NCBI GenBank assembly: GCA_031769625.1
Contig: JAUIMM010001265.1
Coordinates: forward strand, 1 to 64,000
DNA: 64,000 nt
Source of the DNA: Taudactylus pleione
Lineage: Eukaryota; Chordata; Amphibia; Anura; Myobatrachidae
Direction: 5' to 3'
The number at the start of each line of letters is the position of its first letter. The stretch's first letter is position 1. Shown piece by piece: positions 21,068 to 33,900 of this stretch. Position numbers and translations under genes: made by a program. Below the pieces are notes generated by a model that was given only the letters and a program-made list of their open reading frames with translations, made no database searches and was not told where the DNA came from.

Positions 21068-22110
21068 GGTCCGGGGCTTACGTAAATTTTCATATGGGTA
21101 AATATATTTCTGGTGAGTTGTGTCAAAATTAAGCACCGAAATCAACTTCTGTCACCTCAGCAAATCATTTTTAAGATGTACCAAAAGTTTTAAGCCGAAT
21201 TTGGGGATTTTTGAAAAAAAAAATTTGGGCCGATTTTTAAGGTCCGGTGCTTACGTAAATTTTCATATGGGTAAATGTATTTCTTGTGAGTTGTGTCAAA
21301 ATTAAGCACCAAAATCAACTTCTGTCACCGCAGCAAATCTTTTTTAAGTTGTACCAAAAGTTTTAAGCAGAATTTGGGGAACTTTGAAAAGAAAAAATTT
21401 TGGTTGATTTTTAAGCTCCGGGGCTTACGTAAATTTTCATATGGGTAAATATATTTCTGGTGAGTTGTGTCAAAATTAAGCACCAAAATCAACTTCTGTC
21501 ACCGCAGCAAATCTTTCTTAAGTTGTACCAAAGGTTTTAAGCAGAATTTGGGGATTTTTGAAAAAAAAAATTTTGGCCCGATTTTAAAGGTCCGGGGCTT
21601 ACGTAAATTTTCATACGGGTAAATATATTTAAGGTGAGTTGTGTCAAAATTAAGCACCAAAATCAACTTCTGTCACCGCAGCAAATCTTTTTTATGTTGT
21701 ACCAAAAGTTTTAAGCAGAATTTGGGGATTTTTGAAAAAAAAAAATTTGGGCCGATTTTTAAGGTCCGGGGCTTACGTAAATTTTCATATGGGTAAATGT
21801 ATTTCTGGTGAGTTTTGTCAAAATTAAGCACCAAAATCATCTTCTGTCACCGCAGCAAATCTTTTTTAAAATGTACCAAAAGTTTTAAGCAGAATTTGGG
21901 GATTTTTGAAATATAAAAATTTGGGCCGATTTTTAAGGTCCGGGGCATACGTAAATTTTCATATGGGTAAATAAATTTCTGGTGAGTGGTGTCGAAATTA
22001 AGCACCAAAATCAACTTCTGTCACCACAGCAAATCTATTTTAAGTTGTACCAAAAGTTTTAAGCAGAATTTGGGGATTTTTGGAAAAAAAAATTTTGGCC
22101 CGATTTTTAA
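16715..22110 (+). repeat. Segmental duplicate of 10618-16015 (offset ~6.1 kb)
   Basis: Types 1-25 then 1-6 are matched. Shared private marks are GTTGAACC, GGACCGGGG, GGTCCGGTGC and ACCAAAGGTTTT. Divergence starts where 7 follows at 16016 but 13 follows at 22111. Confidence 0.87.
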
Positions 22111-24373
22111 GGTCCGGGGCTTACGTAAATTTTCATACGGGTAAATGTATTTCTGGTGAGTTGTGTCAAAATTAAGCACCAAAATCAACTTCTGTCACCA
22201 CAGCAAATCTTTTTTAAGTTGTACCAAAAGTTTTAAGCAGAATTTGGGGATTTTTGAAAAAAAAAAATTTTGGCCGATTTTTAAGGTCCTGGGCTTACGT
22301 AAATTTTTATACGGGAAAATGTATTTCTGGTGAGTTGTGTCAAAATCAAGCACCAAAATCAACTTCTGTCACCACAGCAAATCTTTTTTAAGTTGTACCA
22401 AAAGTTTTAAGCAGAATTTGGGGATTTTTGAAAAATAAAAATTTGGGCCGATTTTTAAGGTCCAGGGCTTACGTAAATTTTCATATGGGTAAATATATTT
22501 CTGGTGAGTTGTGTCAAAATTAAGCACCAAAATCAACTTCTGTCACCGCAGCAAATCTTTTTTAAGTTGAACCAAAAGTTTTAAGCAGAATTTGGGGATT
22601 TTTGAAAAAAAAAAATTTTGGCCGATTTTTAAGGTCCGGGGCTTACGTAAATTTTCATATGGGTAAATGTATTTCTGGTGAGTTGTGTCAAAATCAAGCA
22701 CCAAAATCAACTTCTGTCACCGCAGCAAATCTTTTTTAAGTTGTACCAAATGTTTTAAGCAGAATTTGGGGATTTTTGAAAAAAAAAATTTGGGCCGATT
22801 TTTAAGGACCGGGGCTTACGTAAATTTTCATATGGGTAAATAAATTTCTGGTGAGTGGTGTCGAAATTAAGCACCAAAATCAACTTTTGTCACCGCAGCA
22901 AATCTTTTTTAAGTTGTACCAAAAGTTTTAAGCAGAATTTGGGGATTTTTGAAAAAAAAAAATTTGGGCCAATTTTTAAGGTCCGGGGCTTAAGTAAATT
23001 TTCATATGGGTAAATAAACTTCTGGTGAGTGGTGTCGAAATTAAGCACCAAAATCAACTTCTGTCACCACAGCAAATCTTTTTTAAGTTGTACCAAAAGT
23101 TTTAAGCAGAATTTGGGGATTTTTGAAAAAAAAAAAAATTTTGGCCCGATTTTTAAGGTCCGGGGCTTACGTAAATTTTCATACGGGTAAATATATTTCT
23201 GGTGAGTTGTGTCAAAATTAAGCACCAATATCAACTTCTGTCACCGCAGCAAATCTTTTTAAGTTGTACCAAAAGTTTTAAGCAGAATTTGGGGATTTTT
23301 GAAAAAAAAAAAATTTGGCCGATTTTTAAGGTCCGGGGCTTACGTAAATTTTCATACGGGTAAATGTATTTCTGGTGAGTTTTGTCAAAATTAAGCACCA
23401 AAATCAACTTCTGTCACCGCAGCAAATCTTTTTTAAGTTGTACCAAAAGTTTTAAGCAGAATTTGGGGATTTTTGAAAAATAAAAATTTGGGCTGATTTT
23501 TAAGGTCCGGGGCTTACGTAAATTTTCATATGGGTAAATAAATTTCTGGTGAGTGGTGTCGAAATTAAGCACCAAAATCAACTTCTGTCACCACAGCAAA
23601 TCTTTTTTAAGTTGTACCAAAAGTTTTAAGCAGAATTTGGGGATTTTTGAAAAAAAAAGTGTTGGCCTGATTTTTAAGGTCCGGGGCTTACGTAAATTTT
23701 CATACGGGTAAATGTATTTCTGGTGAGTTGTGTCAAAATTAAGCACCAAAATCAACTTCTGTCACCGCAGCAAATCTTTTTTAAGTTGTACCAAAAGTTT
23801 TAAGCAGAATTTGGGGATTTTTGAAAAAAAAAAATTTGGGCCGATTTTTAAGGTCCGGGGCTTACGTAAATTTTCATATGGGTAAATAAATTTCTGGTGA
23901 GTGGTGTCGAAATTAAGCACCAAAATCAACTTCTGTCACCACAGCAAATCTTTTTTAAGTTGTACCAAAAGTTTTAAGCAGAATTTGGGGATTTTTGAAA
24001 AAAAAAAATTTGGGCCGATTTTTAAGGTCCGGGGCTTAAGTAAATTTTCATATGGGTAAATAAACTTCTGGTGAGTGGTGTCGAAATTAAGCACCAAAAT
24101 CAACTTCTGTCACCACAGCAAATCTTTTTTAAGTTGTACCAAAAGTTTTAAGCAGAATTTGGGGATTTTTGAAAAAAAAAATTTTGGCCCGATTTTTAAG
24201 GTCCGGGGCTTACGTAAATTTTCATACGGGTAAATGTATTTCTGGTGAGTTGTGTCAAAATTAAGCACGAAAATCAACTTCTGTCACCGCAGCAAATCTT
24301 TTTTAAGTTGTACGAAAAGTTTTAAGCAGAATTTGAGGAATTTTGGAAAAAAAAAATTTCGGACGATTTTTAA
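22111..24373 (+). repeat. Segmental duplicate of 18806-21067 (offset ~3.3 kb)
   Basis: Types 13-25 are repeated with GTTGAACC in type 15 and GGACCGGGG in type 17 preserved. This copy has AAAGTGTTGG in type 21 as a later private change. Confidence 0.85.
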
Positions 24374-24547
24374 GGTCCGGGGCTTACGTAAATTTTCATA
24401 CGGGTAAATGTATTTCTGGTGAGTTGTGTCAAAATTAAGCACGAAAATCAACTTCTGTCACCGCAGCAAATCTTTTTTAAGTTGTACGAAAAGTTTTAAG
24501 CAGAATTTGAGGAATTTTTGAAAAAAAAAATTTGGGCCGATTTTTAA
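24374..24547 (+). repeat. Chimeric monomer 25/1
   Basis: It is type 25 through GAGGAATTTTTG, then has the AAATTTGGGCCG tail of type 1. It follows a complete type 25 and precedes a monomer starting GGTCCGGTGC. Confidence 0.8.
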
Positions 24548-24721
24548 GGTCCGGTGCTTACGTAAATTTTCATATGGGTAAATGTATTTCTTGTGAGTTG
24601 TGTCAAAATTAAGCACCAAAATCAACTTCTGTCACCGCAGCAAATCTTTTTTAAGTTGTACCAAAAGTTTTAAGCAGAATTTGGGGATTTTTGAAAAAAA
24701 AAAATTTTGGCCGATTTTTAA
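24548..24721 (+). repeat. Chimeric monomer 2/13
   Basis: The left part is type 2 (GGTCCGGTGC, TTCTTGTGAG). The right part lacks the CTTTGAAAAG mark and ends TTTTGGCCG like type 13, leading to type 14. GGTGC ties it to the type 2 copies at about 15147 and 21241. Confidence 0.82.
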
Positions 24722-26636
24722 GGTCCTGGGCTTACGTAAATTTTTATACAGGAAAATGTATTTCTGGTGAGTTGTGTCAAAATCAAGCACCAAAATCAAC
24801 TTCTGTCACCACAGCAAATCTTTTTTAAGTTGTACCAAAAGTTTTAAGCAAAATTTGGGGATTTTTGAAAAATAAAAATTTGGGCCGATTTTTAAGGTCC
24901 AGGGCTTACGTAAATTTTCATATGGGTAAATATATTTCTGGTGAGTTGTGTCAAAATTAAGCACCAAAATCAACTTCTGTCACCGCAGCAAATCTTTTTT
25001 AAGTTGTACCAAAAGTTTTAAGCAGAATTTGGGGATTTTTGAAAAAAAAAAATTTTGGCCGATTTTTAAGGTCCGGGGCTTACGTAAATTTTCATACGGG
25101 TAAATGTATTTCTGGTGAGTTGTGTCAAAATCAAGCACCAAAATCAACTTCTGTCACCGCAGCAAATCTTTTTTAAGTTGTACCAAATGTTTTAAGCAGA
25201 ATTTGGGGATTTTTGAAAAAAAAAATTTGGGCCGATTTTTAAGGTCCGGGGCTTACGTAAATTTTCATATGGGTAAATAAATTTCTGGTGAGTGGTGTCG
25301 AAATTAAGCACCAAAATCAACTTTTGTCACCGCAGCAAATCTTTTTTAAGTTGTACCAAAAGTTTTAAGCAGAATTTGGGGATTTTTGAAAAAAAAAAAT
25401 TTGGGCCAATTTTTAAGGTCCGGGGCTTAAGTAAATTTTAATATGGGTAAATAAACTTCTGGTGAGTGGTGTCGAAATTAAGCACCAAAATCAACTTCTG
25501 TCACCACAGCAAATCTTTTTTAAGTTGTACCAAAAGTTTTAAGCAGAATTTGGGGATTTTTGAAAAAAAAAAAAAATTTTGGCCCGATTTTTAAGGTCCG
25601 GGGCTTACGTAAATTTTCATACGGGTAAATATATTTCTGGTGAGTTGTGTCAAAATTAAGCACCAATATCAACTTCTGTCACCGCAGCAAATCTTTTTAA
25701 GTTGTACCAAAAGTTTTAAGCAGAATTTGGGGATTTTTGAAAAAAAAAATTTTGGCCGATTTTTAAGGTCCGGGGCTTACGTAAATTTTCATACGGGTAA
25801 ATGTATTTCTGGTGAGTTTTGTCAAAATTAAGCACCAAAATCAACTTCTGTCACCGCAGCAAATCTTTTTTAAGTTGTACCAAAAGTTTTAAGCAGAATT
25901 TGGGGATTTTTGAAAAATAAAAATTTGGGCTGATTTTTAAGGTCCGGGGCTTACGTAAATTTTCATATGGGTAAATAAATTTCTGGTGAGTGGTGTCGAA
26001 ATTAAGCACCAAAATCAACTTCTGTCACCACAGCAAATCTTTTTTAAGTTGTACCAAAAGTTTTAAGCAGAATTTGGGGATTTTTGAAAAAAAAAATGTT
26101 GGCCTGATTTTTAAGGTCCGGGGCTTACGTAAATTTTCATATGGGTAAATGTATTTCTGGTGAGTTGTGTCAAAATTAAGCACCAAAATCAACTTCTGTC
26201 ACCGCAGCAAATCTTTTTTAAGTTGTACCAAAAGTTTTAAGCAGAATTTGGGGATTTTTGAAAAAAAAAAATTTGGGCCGATTTTTAAGGTCCGGGGCTT
26301 ACGTAAATTTTCATATGGGTAAATAAATTTCTGGTGAGTGGTGTCGAAATTAAGCACCAAAATCAACTTCTGTCACCACAGCAAATCTTTTTTAAGTTGT
26401 ACCAAAAGTTTTAAGCAGACTTTGGGGATTTTTGAAAAAAAAAATTTTGGCCCGATTTTTAAGGTCCGGGGCTTACGTAAATTTTCATACGGGTAAATGT
26501 ATTTCTGGTGAGTTGTGTCAAAATTAAGCACCAAAATCAACTTCTGTCACCACAGCAAATCTTTTTTAAGTTGTACCAAAAGTTTTAAGCAGAATTTGGG
26601 GATTTTTGAAAAAAAAAAATTTTGGTCGATTTTTAA

Positions 26637-28202
26637 GGTCCTGGGCATACGTAAATTTTTATACGGGAAAATGTATTTCTGGTGAGTTGTGTCAAAATCA
26701 AGCACCAAAATCAACTTCTGTCACCACAGCAAATCTTTTTTAAGTTGTACCAAAAGTTTTAAGCAGAATTTGGGGATTTTTGAAAAATAAAAATTTGGGC
26801 CGATTTTTAAGGTCCAGGGCTTACGTAAATTTTCATATGGGTAAATATATTTCTGGTGAGTTGTGTCAAAATTAAGCACCAAAATCAACTTCTGTCACCG
26901 CAGCAAATCTTTTTTAAGTTGTACCAAAAGTTTTAAGCAGAATTTGGGGATTTTTGAAAAAAAAAAATTTTGGCCGATTTTTAAGGTCCGGGGCTTACGT
27001 AAATTTTCATACGGGTAAATGTATTTCTGGTGAGTTGTGTCAAAATCAAGCACCAAAATCAACTTCTGTCACCGCAGCAAATCTTTTTTAAGTTGTACCA
27101 AATGTTTTAAGCAGAATTTGGGGATTTTTGAAAAAAAAAATTTGGGCCGATTTTTAAGGTCCGGGGCTTACGTAAATTTTCATATGGGTAAATAAATTTC
27201 TGGTGAGTGGTGTCGAAATTAAGCACCAAAATCAACTTTTGTCACCGCAGCAAATCTTTTTTAAGTTGTACCAAAAGTTTTAAGCAGAATTTGGGGATTT
27301 TTGAAAAAAAAAAATTTGGGCCAATTTTTAAGGTCCGGGGCTTAAGTAAATTTTAATATGGGTAAATAAACTTCTGGTGAGTGGTGTCGAAATTAAGCAC
27401 CAAAATCAACTTCTGTCACCACAGCAAATCTTTTTTAAGTTGTACCAAAAGTTTTAAGCAGAATTTGGGGATTTTTGAAAAAAAAAAAAATTTTGGCCCG
27501 ATTTTTAAGGTCCGGGGCTTACGTAAATTTTCATACGGGTAAATATATTTCTGGTGAGTTGTGTCAAAATTAAGCACCAATATCAACTTCTGTCACCGCA
27601 GCAAATCTTTTTAAGTTGTACCAAAAGTTTTAAGCAGAATTTGGGGATTTTTGAAAAAAAAAATTTTGGCCGATTTTTAAGGTCCGGGGCTTACGTAAAT
27701 TTTCATACGGGTAAATGTATTTCTGGTGAGTTTTGTCAAAATTAAGCACCAAAATCAACTTCTGTCACCGCAGCAAATCTTTTTTAAGTTGTACCAAAAG
27801 TTTTAAGCAGAATTTGGGGATTTTTGAAAAATAAAAATTTGGGCTGAATTTTAAGGTCCGGGGCTTACGTAAATTTTCATATGGGTAAATAAATTTCTGG
27901 TGAGTGGTGTCGAAATTAAGCACCAAAATCAACTTCTGTCACCACAGCAAATCTTTTTTAAGTTGTACCAAAAGTTTTAAGCAGAATTTGGGGATTTTTG
28001 AAAAAAAAAATGTTGGCCTGATTTTTAAGGTCCGAGGCTTACGTAAATTTTCATACGGGTAAATGTATTTCTGGTGAGTTGTGTCAAAATTAAGCACCAA
28101 AATCAACTTCTGTCACCGCAGCAAATCTTTTTTAAGTTGTACCAAAAGTTTTAAGCAGAATTTGGGGATTTTTGAAAAAAAAAAATTTGGGCCGATTTTA
28201 AA
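26637..28202 (+). repeat. Segmental duplicate of 24722-26288 (offset ~1.9 kb)
   Basis: Types 14-22 are repeated. Both copies carry TTTTAATATGGG in type 18 (near 25440 and 27355), a change not seen in the upstream blocks, which supports a recent common source. Confidence 0.84.
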
Positions 28203-28724
28203 GGTCCGGGGCTTATGTAAATTTTCATATGGGTAAATAAATTTCTGGTGAGTGGTGTCGAAATTAAGCACCAAAATCAACTTCTGTCACCACAGCAAAT
28301 CTTTTTTAAGTTGTACCAAAAGTTTTAAGCAGAATTTGGGGATTTTTGAAAAAAAAAAATTTGGGCCGATTTTTAAGGTCCGGGGCTTAAGTAAATTTTC
28401 ATATGGGTAAATAAACTTCTGGTGAGTTGTGTCGAAATTAAGCACCAAAATCAACTTCTGTCACCACAGCAAATCTTTTTTAAGTTGTACCAAAAGTTTT
28501 AAGCAGAATTTGGGGATTTTTGAAAAAAAAAATTTTGGCCCGATTTTTAAGGTCCGGGGCTTACGTAAATTTTCATACGGGTAAATGTATTTCTGGTGAG
28601 TTGTGTCAAAATTAAGCACGAAAATCAACTTCTGTCACCGCAGCAAATCTTTTTTAAGTTGTACGAAAAGTTTTAAGCAGAATTTGAGGAATTTTGGAAA
28701 AAAAAAATTTCGGACGATTTTTAA

Positions 28725-30988
28725 GGTCCGGGGCTTACGTAAATTTTCATATGGGTAAATATATTTCTGGTGAGTTGTGTCAAAATTAAGCACCGAAATC
28801 AACTTCTGTCACCTCAGCAAATCATTTTTAAGATGTACCAAAAGTTTTAAGCCGAATTTGGGGATTTTTGAAAAAAAAAATTTGGGCCGATTTTTAAGGT
28901 CCGGGGCTTACGTAAATTTTCATATGGGTAAATGTATTTCTTGTGAGTTGTGTCAAAATTAAGCACCAAAATCAACTTCTGTCACCGCAGCAAATCTTTT
29001 TTAAGTTGTACCAAAAGTTTTAAGCAGAATTTGGGGAACTTTGAAAAGAAAAAATTTTGGTTGATTTTTAAGCTCCGGGGCTTACGTAAATTTTCATATG
29101 GGTAAATATATTTCTGGTGAGTTGTGTCAAAATTAAGCACCAAAATCAACTTCTGTCACCGCAGCAAATCTTTCTTAAGTTGTACCAAAAGTTTTAAGCA
29201 GAATTTGGGGATTTTTGAAAAAAAAAATTTTGGCCCGATTTTAAAGGTCCGGGGCTTACGTAAATTTCCATACGGGTAAATATATTTAAGGTGAGTTGTG
29301 TCAAAATTAAGCACCAAAATCAACTTCTGTCACCGCAGCAAATCTTTTTTATGTTGTACCAAAAGTTTTAAGCAGAATTTGGGGATTTTTGAAAAAAAAA
29401 AATTTGGGCCGATTTTTAAGGTCCGGGGCTTACGTAAATTTTCATACGGGTAAATGTATTTCTGGTGAGTTTTGTCAAAATTAAGCACCAAAATCATCTT
29501 CTGTCACCGCAGCAAATCTTTTTTAAAATGTACCAAAAGTTTTAAGCAGAATTTGGGGATTTTTGAAATATAAAAATTTGGGCCGATTTTTAAGGTCCGG
29601 GGCATACGTAAATTTTCATATGGGTAAATAAATTTCTGGTGAGTGGTGTCGAAATTAAGCACCAAAATCAACTTCTGTCACCACAGCAAATCTATTTTAA
29701 GTTGTACCAAAAGTTTTAAGCAGAATTTGGGGATTTTTGGAAAAAAAAATTTTGGCCCGATTTTTAAGGTCCGGGGCTTACGTAAATTTTCATACGGGTA
29801 AATGTATTTCTGGTGAGTTGTGTCAAAATTAAGCACCAAAATCAACTTCTGTCACCGCAGCAAATCTTTTTTAAGTTGTACCAATAGTTTTAAGCAGAAT
29901 TTGGGGATTTTTGAAAAAAAAAAAAATTTTGGGCAATTTTTAAGGTCCGGGGCTTACGTAAATTTTCATACAGGTAAATATATTTCTGGTGAGTTGTGTC
30001 AAAATTAAGCACCAAAATCAACTTGTGTCACCGCAGCAAATCTTTTTTAAGTTGTACCAAAATTTTTAAGCAGAATTTTGGGAATTTTGAAAAAAAAAAA
30101 ATTTTTAGCCGATTTTTAAGGTCCGTGGCTTACGTAAATTTTCATATGGGTAAATATATTTCTGGTGAGTTGTGTCAAAATTAAGCACCAATATCAACTT
30201 CTGTCACCGCAGCAAATCTTTTTTAAGTTGTACCTAAAGTTTTAAGCAGAATTTGGGGATTATTGAAAAAAAAATTTTTGGCCGATTTTTAAGGTCCGGG
30301 GCTTACGTAAATTTTCATACGGGTAAATGTATTTCTGGTGAGTTTTGTCAAAATTAAGCACCAAAATCAACTTCTGTCACCGCAGCAAATCTTTTTTAAG
30401 TTGTACCAAAAGTTTTAAGCAGAATTTGGGGATTTTTGAAAAATAAAAATTTGGGCCGATTTTTAAGGTCCGGGGCTTACGTAAATTTTCATATGGGTAA
30501 ATAAAATTCTGGTGAGTGGTGTCGAAATTAAGCACCAAAATCAACTTCTGTCACCACAGCAAATCTTTTTTAAGTTGTACCAAAAGTTTTAAGCAGAATT
30601 TGGGGATTTTTGAAAAAAAAAAATTTGGGCCGATTTTTAAGGTCCGGGGCTTAAGTAAATTTTCATATGGGTAAATAAACTTCTGGTGAGTTGTGTCGAA
30701 ATTAAGCACCAAAATCAACTTCTGTCACCACAGCAAATCTTTTTTAAGTTGTACCAAAAGTTTTAAGCAGAATTTGGGGATTTTTGAAAAAAAAAATTTT
30801 GGCCCGATTTTTAAGGTCCGGGGCTTACGTAAATTTTCATACGGGTAAATGTATTTCTGGTGAGTTGTGTCAAAATTAAGCACGAAAATCAACTTCTGTC
30901 ACCGCAGCAAATCTTTTTTAAGTTGTACGAAAAGTTTTAAGCAGAATTTGAGGAATTTTGGAAAAAAAAAATTTCGGACGATTTTTAA
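28725..30988 (+). repeat. HOR block i: 13 monomers
   Basis: Type order: 1-11, 24, 25. Types 12-23 are skipped, with 11 joined to 24 at 30651 exactly on a monomer boundary. Type 8 carries CTTGTGTCAC and type 9 begins GGTCCGTGG, private changes repeated in block k and near 53.3-53.5 kb. Confidence 0.85.
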
Positions 30989-33900
30989 GGTCCGGGGCTT
31001 ACGTAAATTTTCATATGGGTAAATATATTTCTGGTGAGTTGTGTGAAAATTAAGCACCGAAATCAACTTCTGTCACCTCAGCAAATCATTTTTAAGATGT
31101 ACCAAAAGTTTTAAGCCGAATTTGGGGATTTTTGAAAAAAAAAATTTGGGCCGATTTTTAAGGTCCGGGGCTTACGTAAATTTTCATATGGGTAAATGTA
31201 TTTCTTGTGAGTTGTGTCAAAATTAAGCACCAAAATCAACTTCTGTCACCGCAGCAAATCTTTTTTAAGTTGTACCAAAAGTTTTAAGCAGAATTTGGGG
31301 AACTTTGAAAAGAAAAAATTTTGGTTGATTTTTAAGCTCCGGGGCTTACGTAAATTTTCATATGGGTAAATATATTTCTGGTGAGTTGTGTCAAAATTAA
31401 GCACCAAAATCAACTTCTGTCACCGCAGCAAATCTTTCTTAAGTTGTACCAAAAGTTTTAAGCAGAATTTGGGGATTTTTGAAAAAAAAAATTTTGGCCC
31501 GATTTTAAAGGTCCGGGGCTTACGTAAATTTTCATACGGGTAAATATATTTAAGGTGAGTTGTGTCAAAATTAAGCACCAAAATCAACTTCTGTCACCGC
31601 AGCAAATCTTTTTTATGTTGTACCAAAAGTTTTAAGCAGAATTTGGGGATTTTTGAAAAAAAAAAATTTGGGCCGATTTTTAAGGTCCGGGGCTTACGTA
31701 AATTTTCATACGGGTAAATGTATTTCTGGTGAGTTTTGTCAAAATTAAGCACCAAAATCATCTTCTGTCACCGCAGCAAATCTTTTTTAAAATGTACCAA
31801 AAGTTTTAAGCAGAATTTGGGGATTTTTGAAATATAAAAATTTGGGCCGATTTTTAAGGTCCGGGGCATACGTAAATTTTCATATGGGTAAATAAATTTC
31901 TGGTGAGTGGTGTCGAAATTAAGCACCAAAATCAACTTCTGTCACCACAGCAAATCTATTTTAAGTTGTACCAAAAGTTTTAAGCAGAATTTGGGGATTT
32001 TTAGAAAAAAAAATTTTGGCCCGATTTTTAAGGTCCGGGGCTTACGTAAATTTTCATACGGGTAAATGTATTTCTGGTGAGTTGTGTCAAAATTAAGCAC
32101 CAAAATCAACTTCTGTCACCGCAGCAAATCTTTTTTAAGTTGTACCAATAGTTTTAAGCAGAATTTGGGGATTTTTGAAAAAAAAAAAAATTTTGGCCAA
32201 TTTTTAAGGTCCGGGGCTTACGTAAATTTTCATACAGGTAAATATATTTCTGGTGAGTTGTGTCAAAATTAAGCACCAAAATCAACTTCTGTCACCGCAG
32301 CAAATCTTTTTTAAGTTGTACCAAAATTTTTAAGCAGAATTTGGGGAATTTTGAAAAAAAAAAATTTTTTAGCCGATTTTTAAGGTCCGGGGCTTACGTA
32401 AATTTTCATACGGGTAAATATATTTCTGGTGAGTTGTGTCAAAATTAAGCACCAATATCAACTTCTGTCACCGCAGCAAATCTTTTTTAAGTTGTACCTA
32501 AAGTTTTAAGCAGAATTTGGGGATTATTGAAAAAAAAAATTTTGGCCGATTTTTAAGGTCAGGGGCTTACGTAAATTTTCATACGGGTAAATGTATTTCT
32601 GGTGAGTTTTGTCAAAATTAAGCACCAAAATCAACTTCTGTCACCGCAGCAAATCTTTTTTAAGTTGTACCAAAAGTTTTAAGCAGAATTTGGGGATTTT
32701 TGAAAAATAAAAATTTGGGCCGATTTTTAAGGTCCGGGGCTTACGTAAATTTTCATATGGGTAAATAAAATTCTGGTGAGTGGTGTCGAAATTAAGCACC
32801 AAAATCAACTTCTGTCACCACAGCAAATCTTTTTTAAGTTGTACCAAAAGTTTTAAGCAGAATTTGGGGATTTTTGAAAAAAAAAATTTTGGCCTGATTT
32901 TTAAGGTCCGGGGCTTACGTAAATTTTCATATGGGTAAATGTATTTCTGGTGAGTTGTGTCAAAATTAAGCACCAAAATCAACTTCTGTCACCGCAGCAA
33001 ATCTTTTTTAAGTTGTACCAAAAGTTTTAAGAATTTGGGGATTTTTGAAAAAAAAAAATTTGGGCCGATTTTTAAGGTCCGGGGCTTACGTAAATTTTCA
33101 TATGGGTAAATAAATTTCTGGTGAGTGGTGTCGAAATTAAGCACCAAAATCAACTTCTGTCACCACAGCAAATCTTTTTTAAGTTGTACCAAAAGTTTTA
33201 AGCAGACTTTGGGGATTTTTGAAAAAAAAAATTTTGGCCCGATTTTTAAGGTCCGGGGCTTACGTAAATTTTCATACGGGTAAATGTATTTCTGGTGAGT
33301 TGTGTCAAAATTAAGCACCAAAATCAACTTCTGTCACCACAGCAAATCTTTTTTAAGTTGTACCAAAAGTTTTAAGCAGAATTTGGGGATTTTTGAAAAA
33401 AAAAAATTTTGGCCGATTTTTAAGGTCCTGGGCTTATGTAAATTTTTATACGGGAAAATGTATTTCTGGTGAGTTGTGTCAAAATCAAGCACCAAAATCA
33501 ACTTCTGTCACCACAGCAAATCTTTTTTAAGTTGTACCAAAAGTTTTAAGCAGAATTTGGGGATTTTTGAAAAAAAAAAATTTTGGCCGATTTTTAAGGT
33601 CCGGGGCTTACGTAAATTTTCATACGGGTAAATGTATTTCTGGTGAGTTGTGTCAAAATCAAGCACCAAAATCAACTTCTGTCACCGCAGCAAATCTTTT
33701 TTAAGTTGTACCAAATGTTTTAAGCAGAATTTGGGGATTTTTGAAAAAAAAAATTTGGGCCGATTTTTAAGGTCCGGGGCTTACGTAAATTTTCATATGG
33801 GTAAATAAATTTCTGGTGAGTGGTGTCGAAATTAAGCACCAAAATCAACTTTTGTCACCGCAGCAAATCTTTTTTAAGTTGTACCAAAAGTTTTAAGCAG

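Larger units (their letters stand above)
21068..28724 (+). repeat. HOR block h: 44-monomer compound unit
   Basis: Type order: 1-6, 13-25, a 25/1 chimera (24374-24547), a 2/13 chimera (24548-24721), 14-22, then 12-25. The middle of the unit is thus present three times over while types 7-11 are absent. It reads as several overlapping duplications and deletions of the 25-monomer unit. No gene is seen. Confidence 0.82.
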
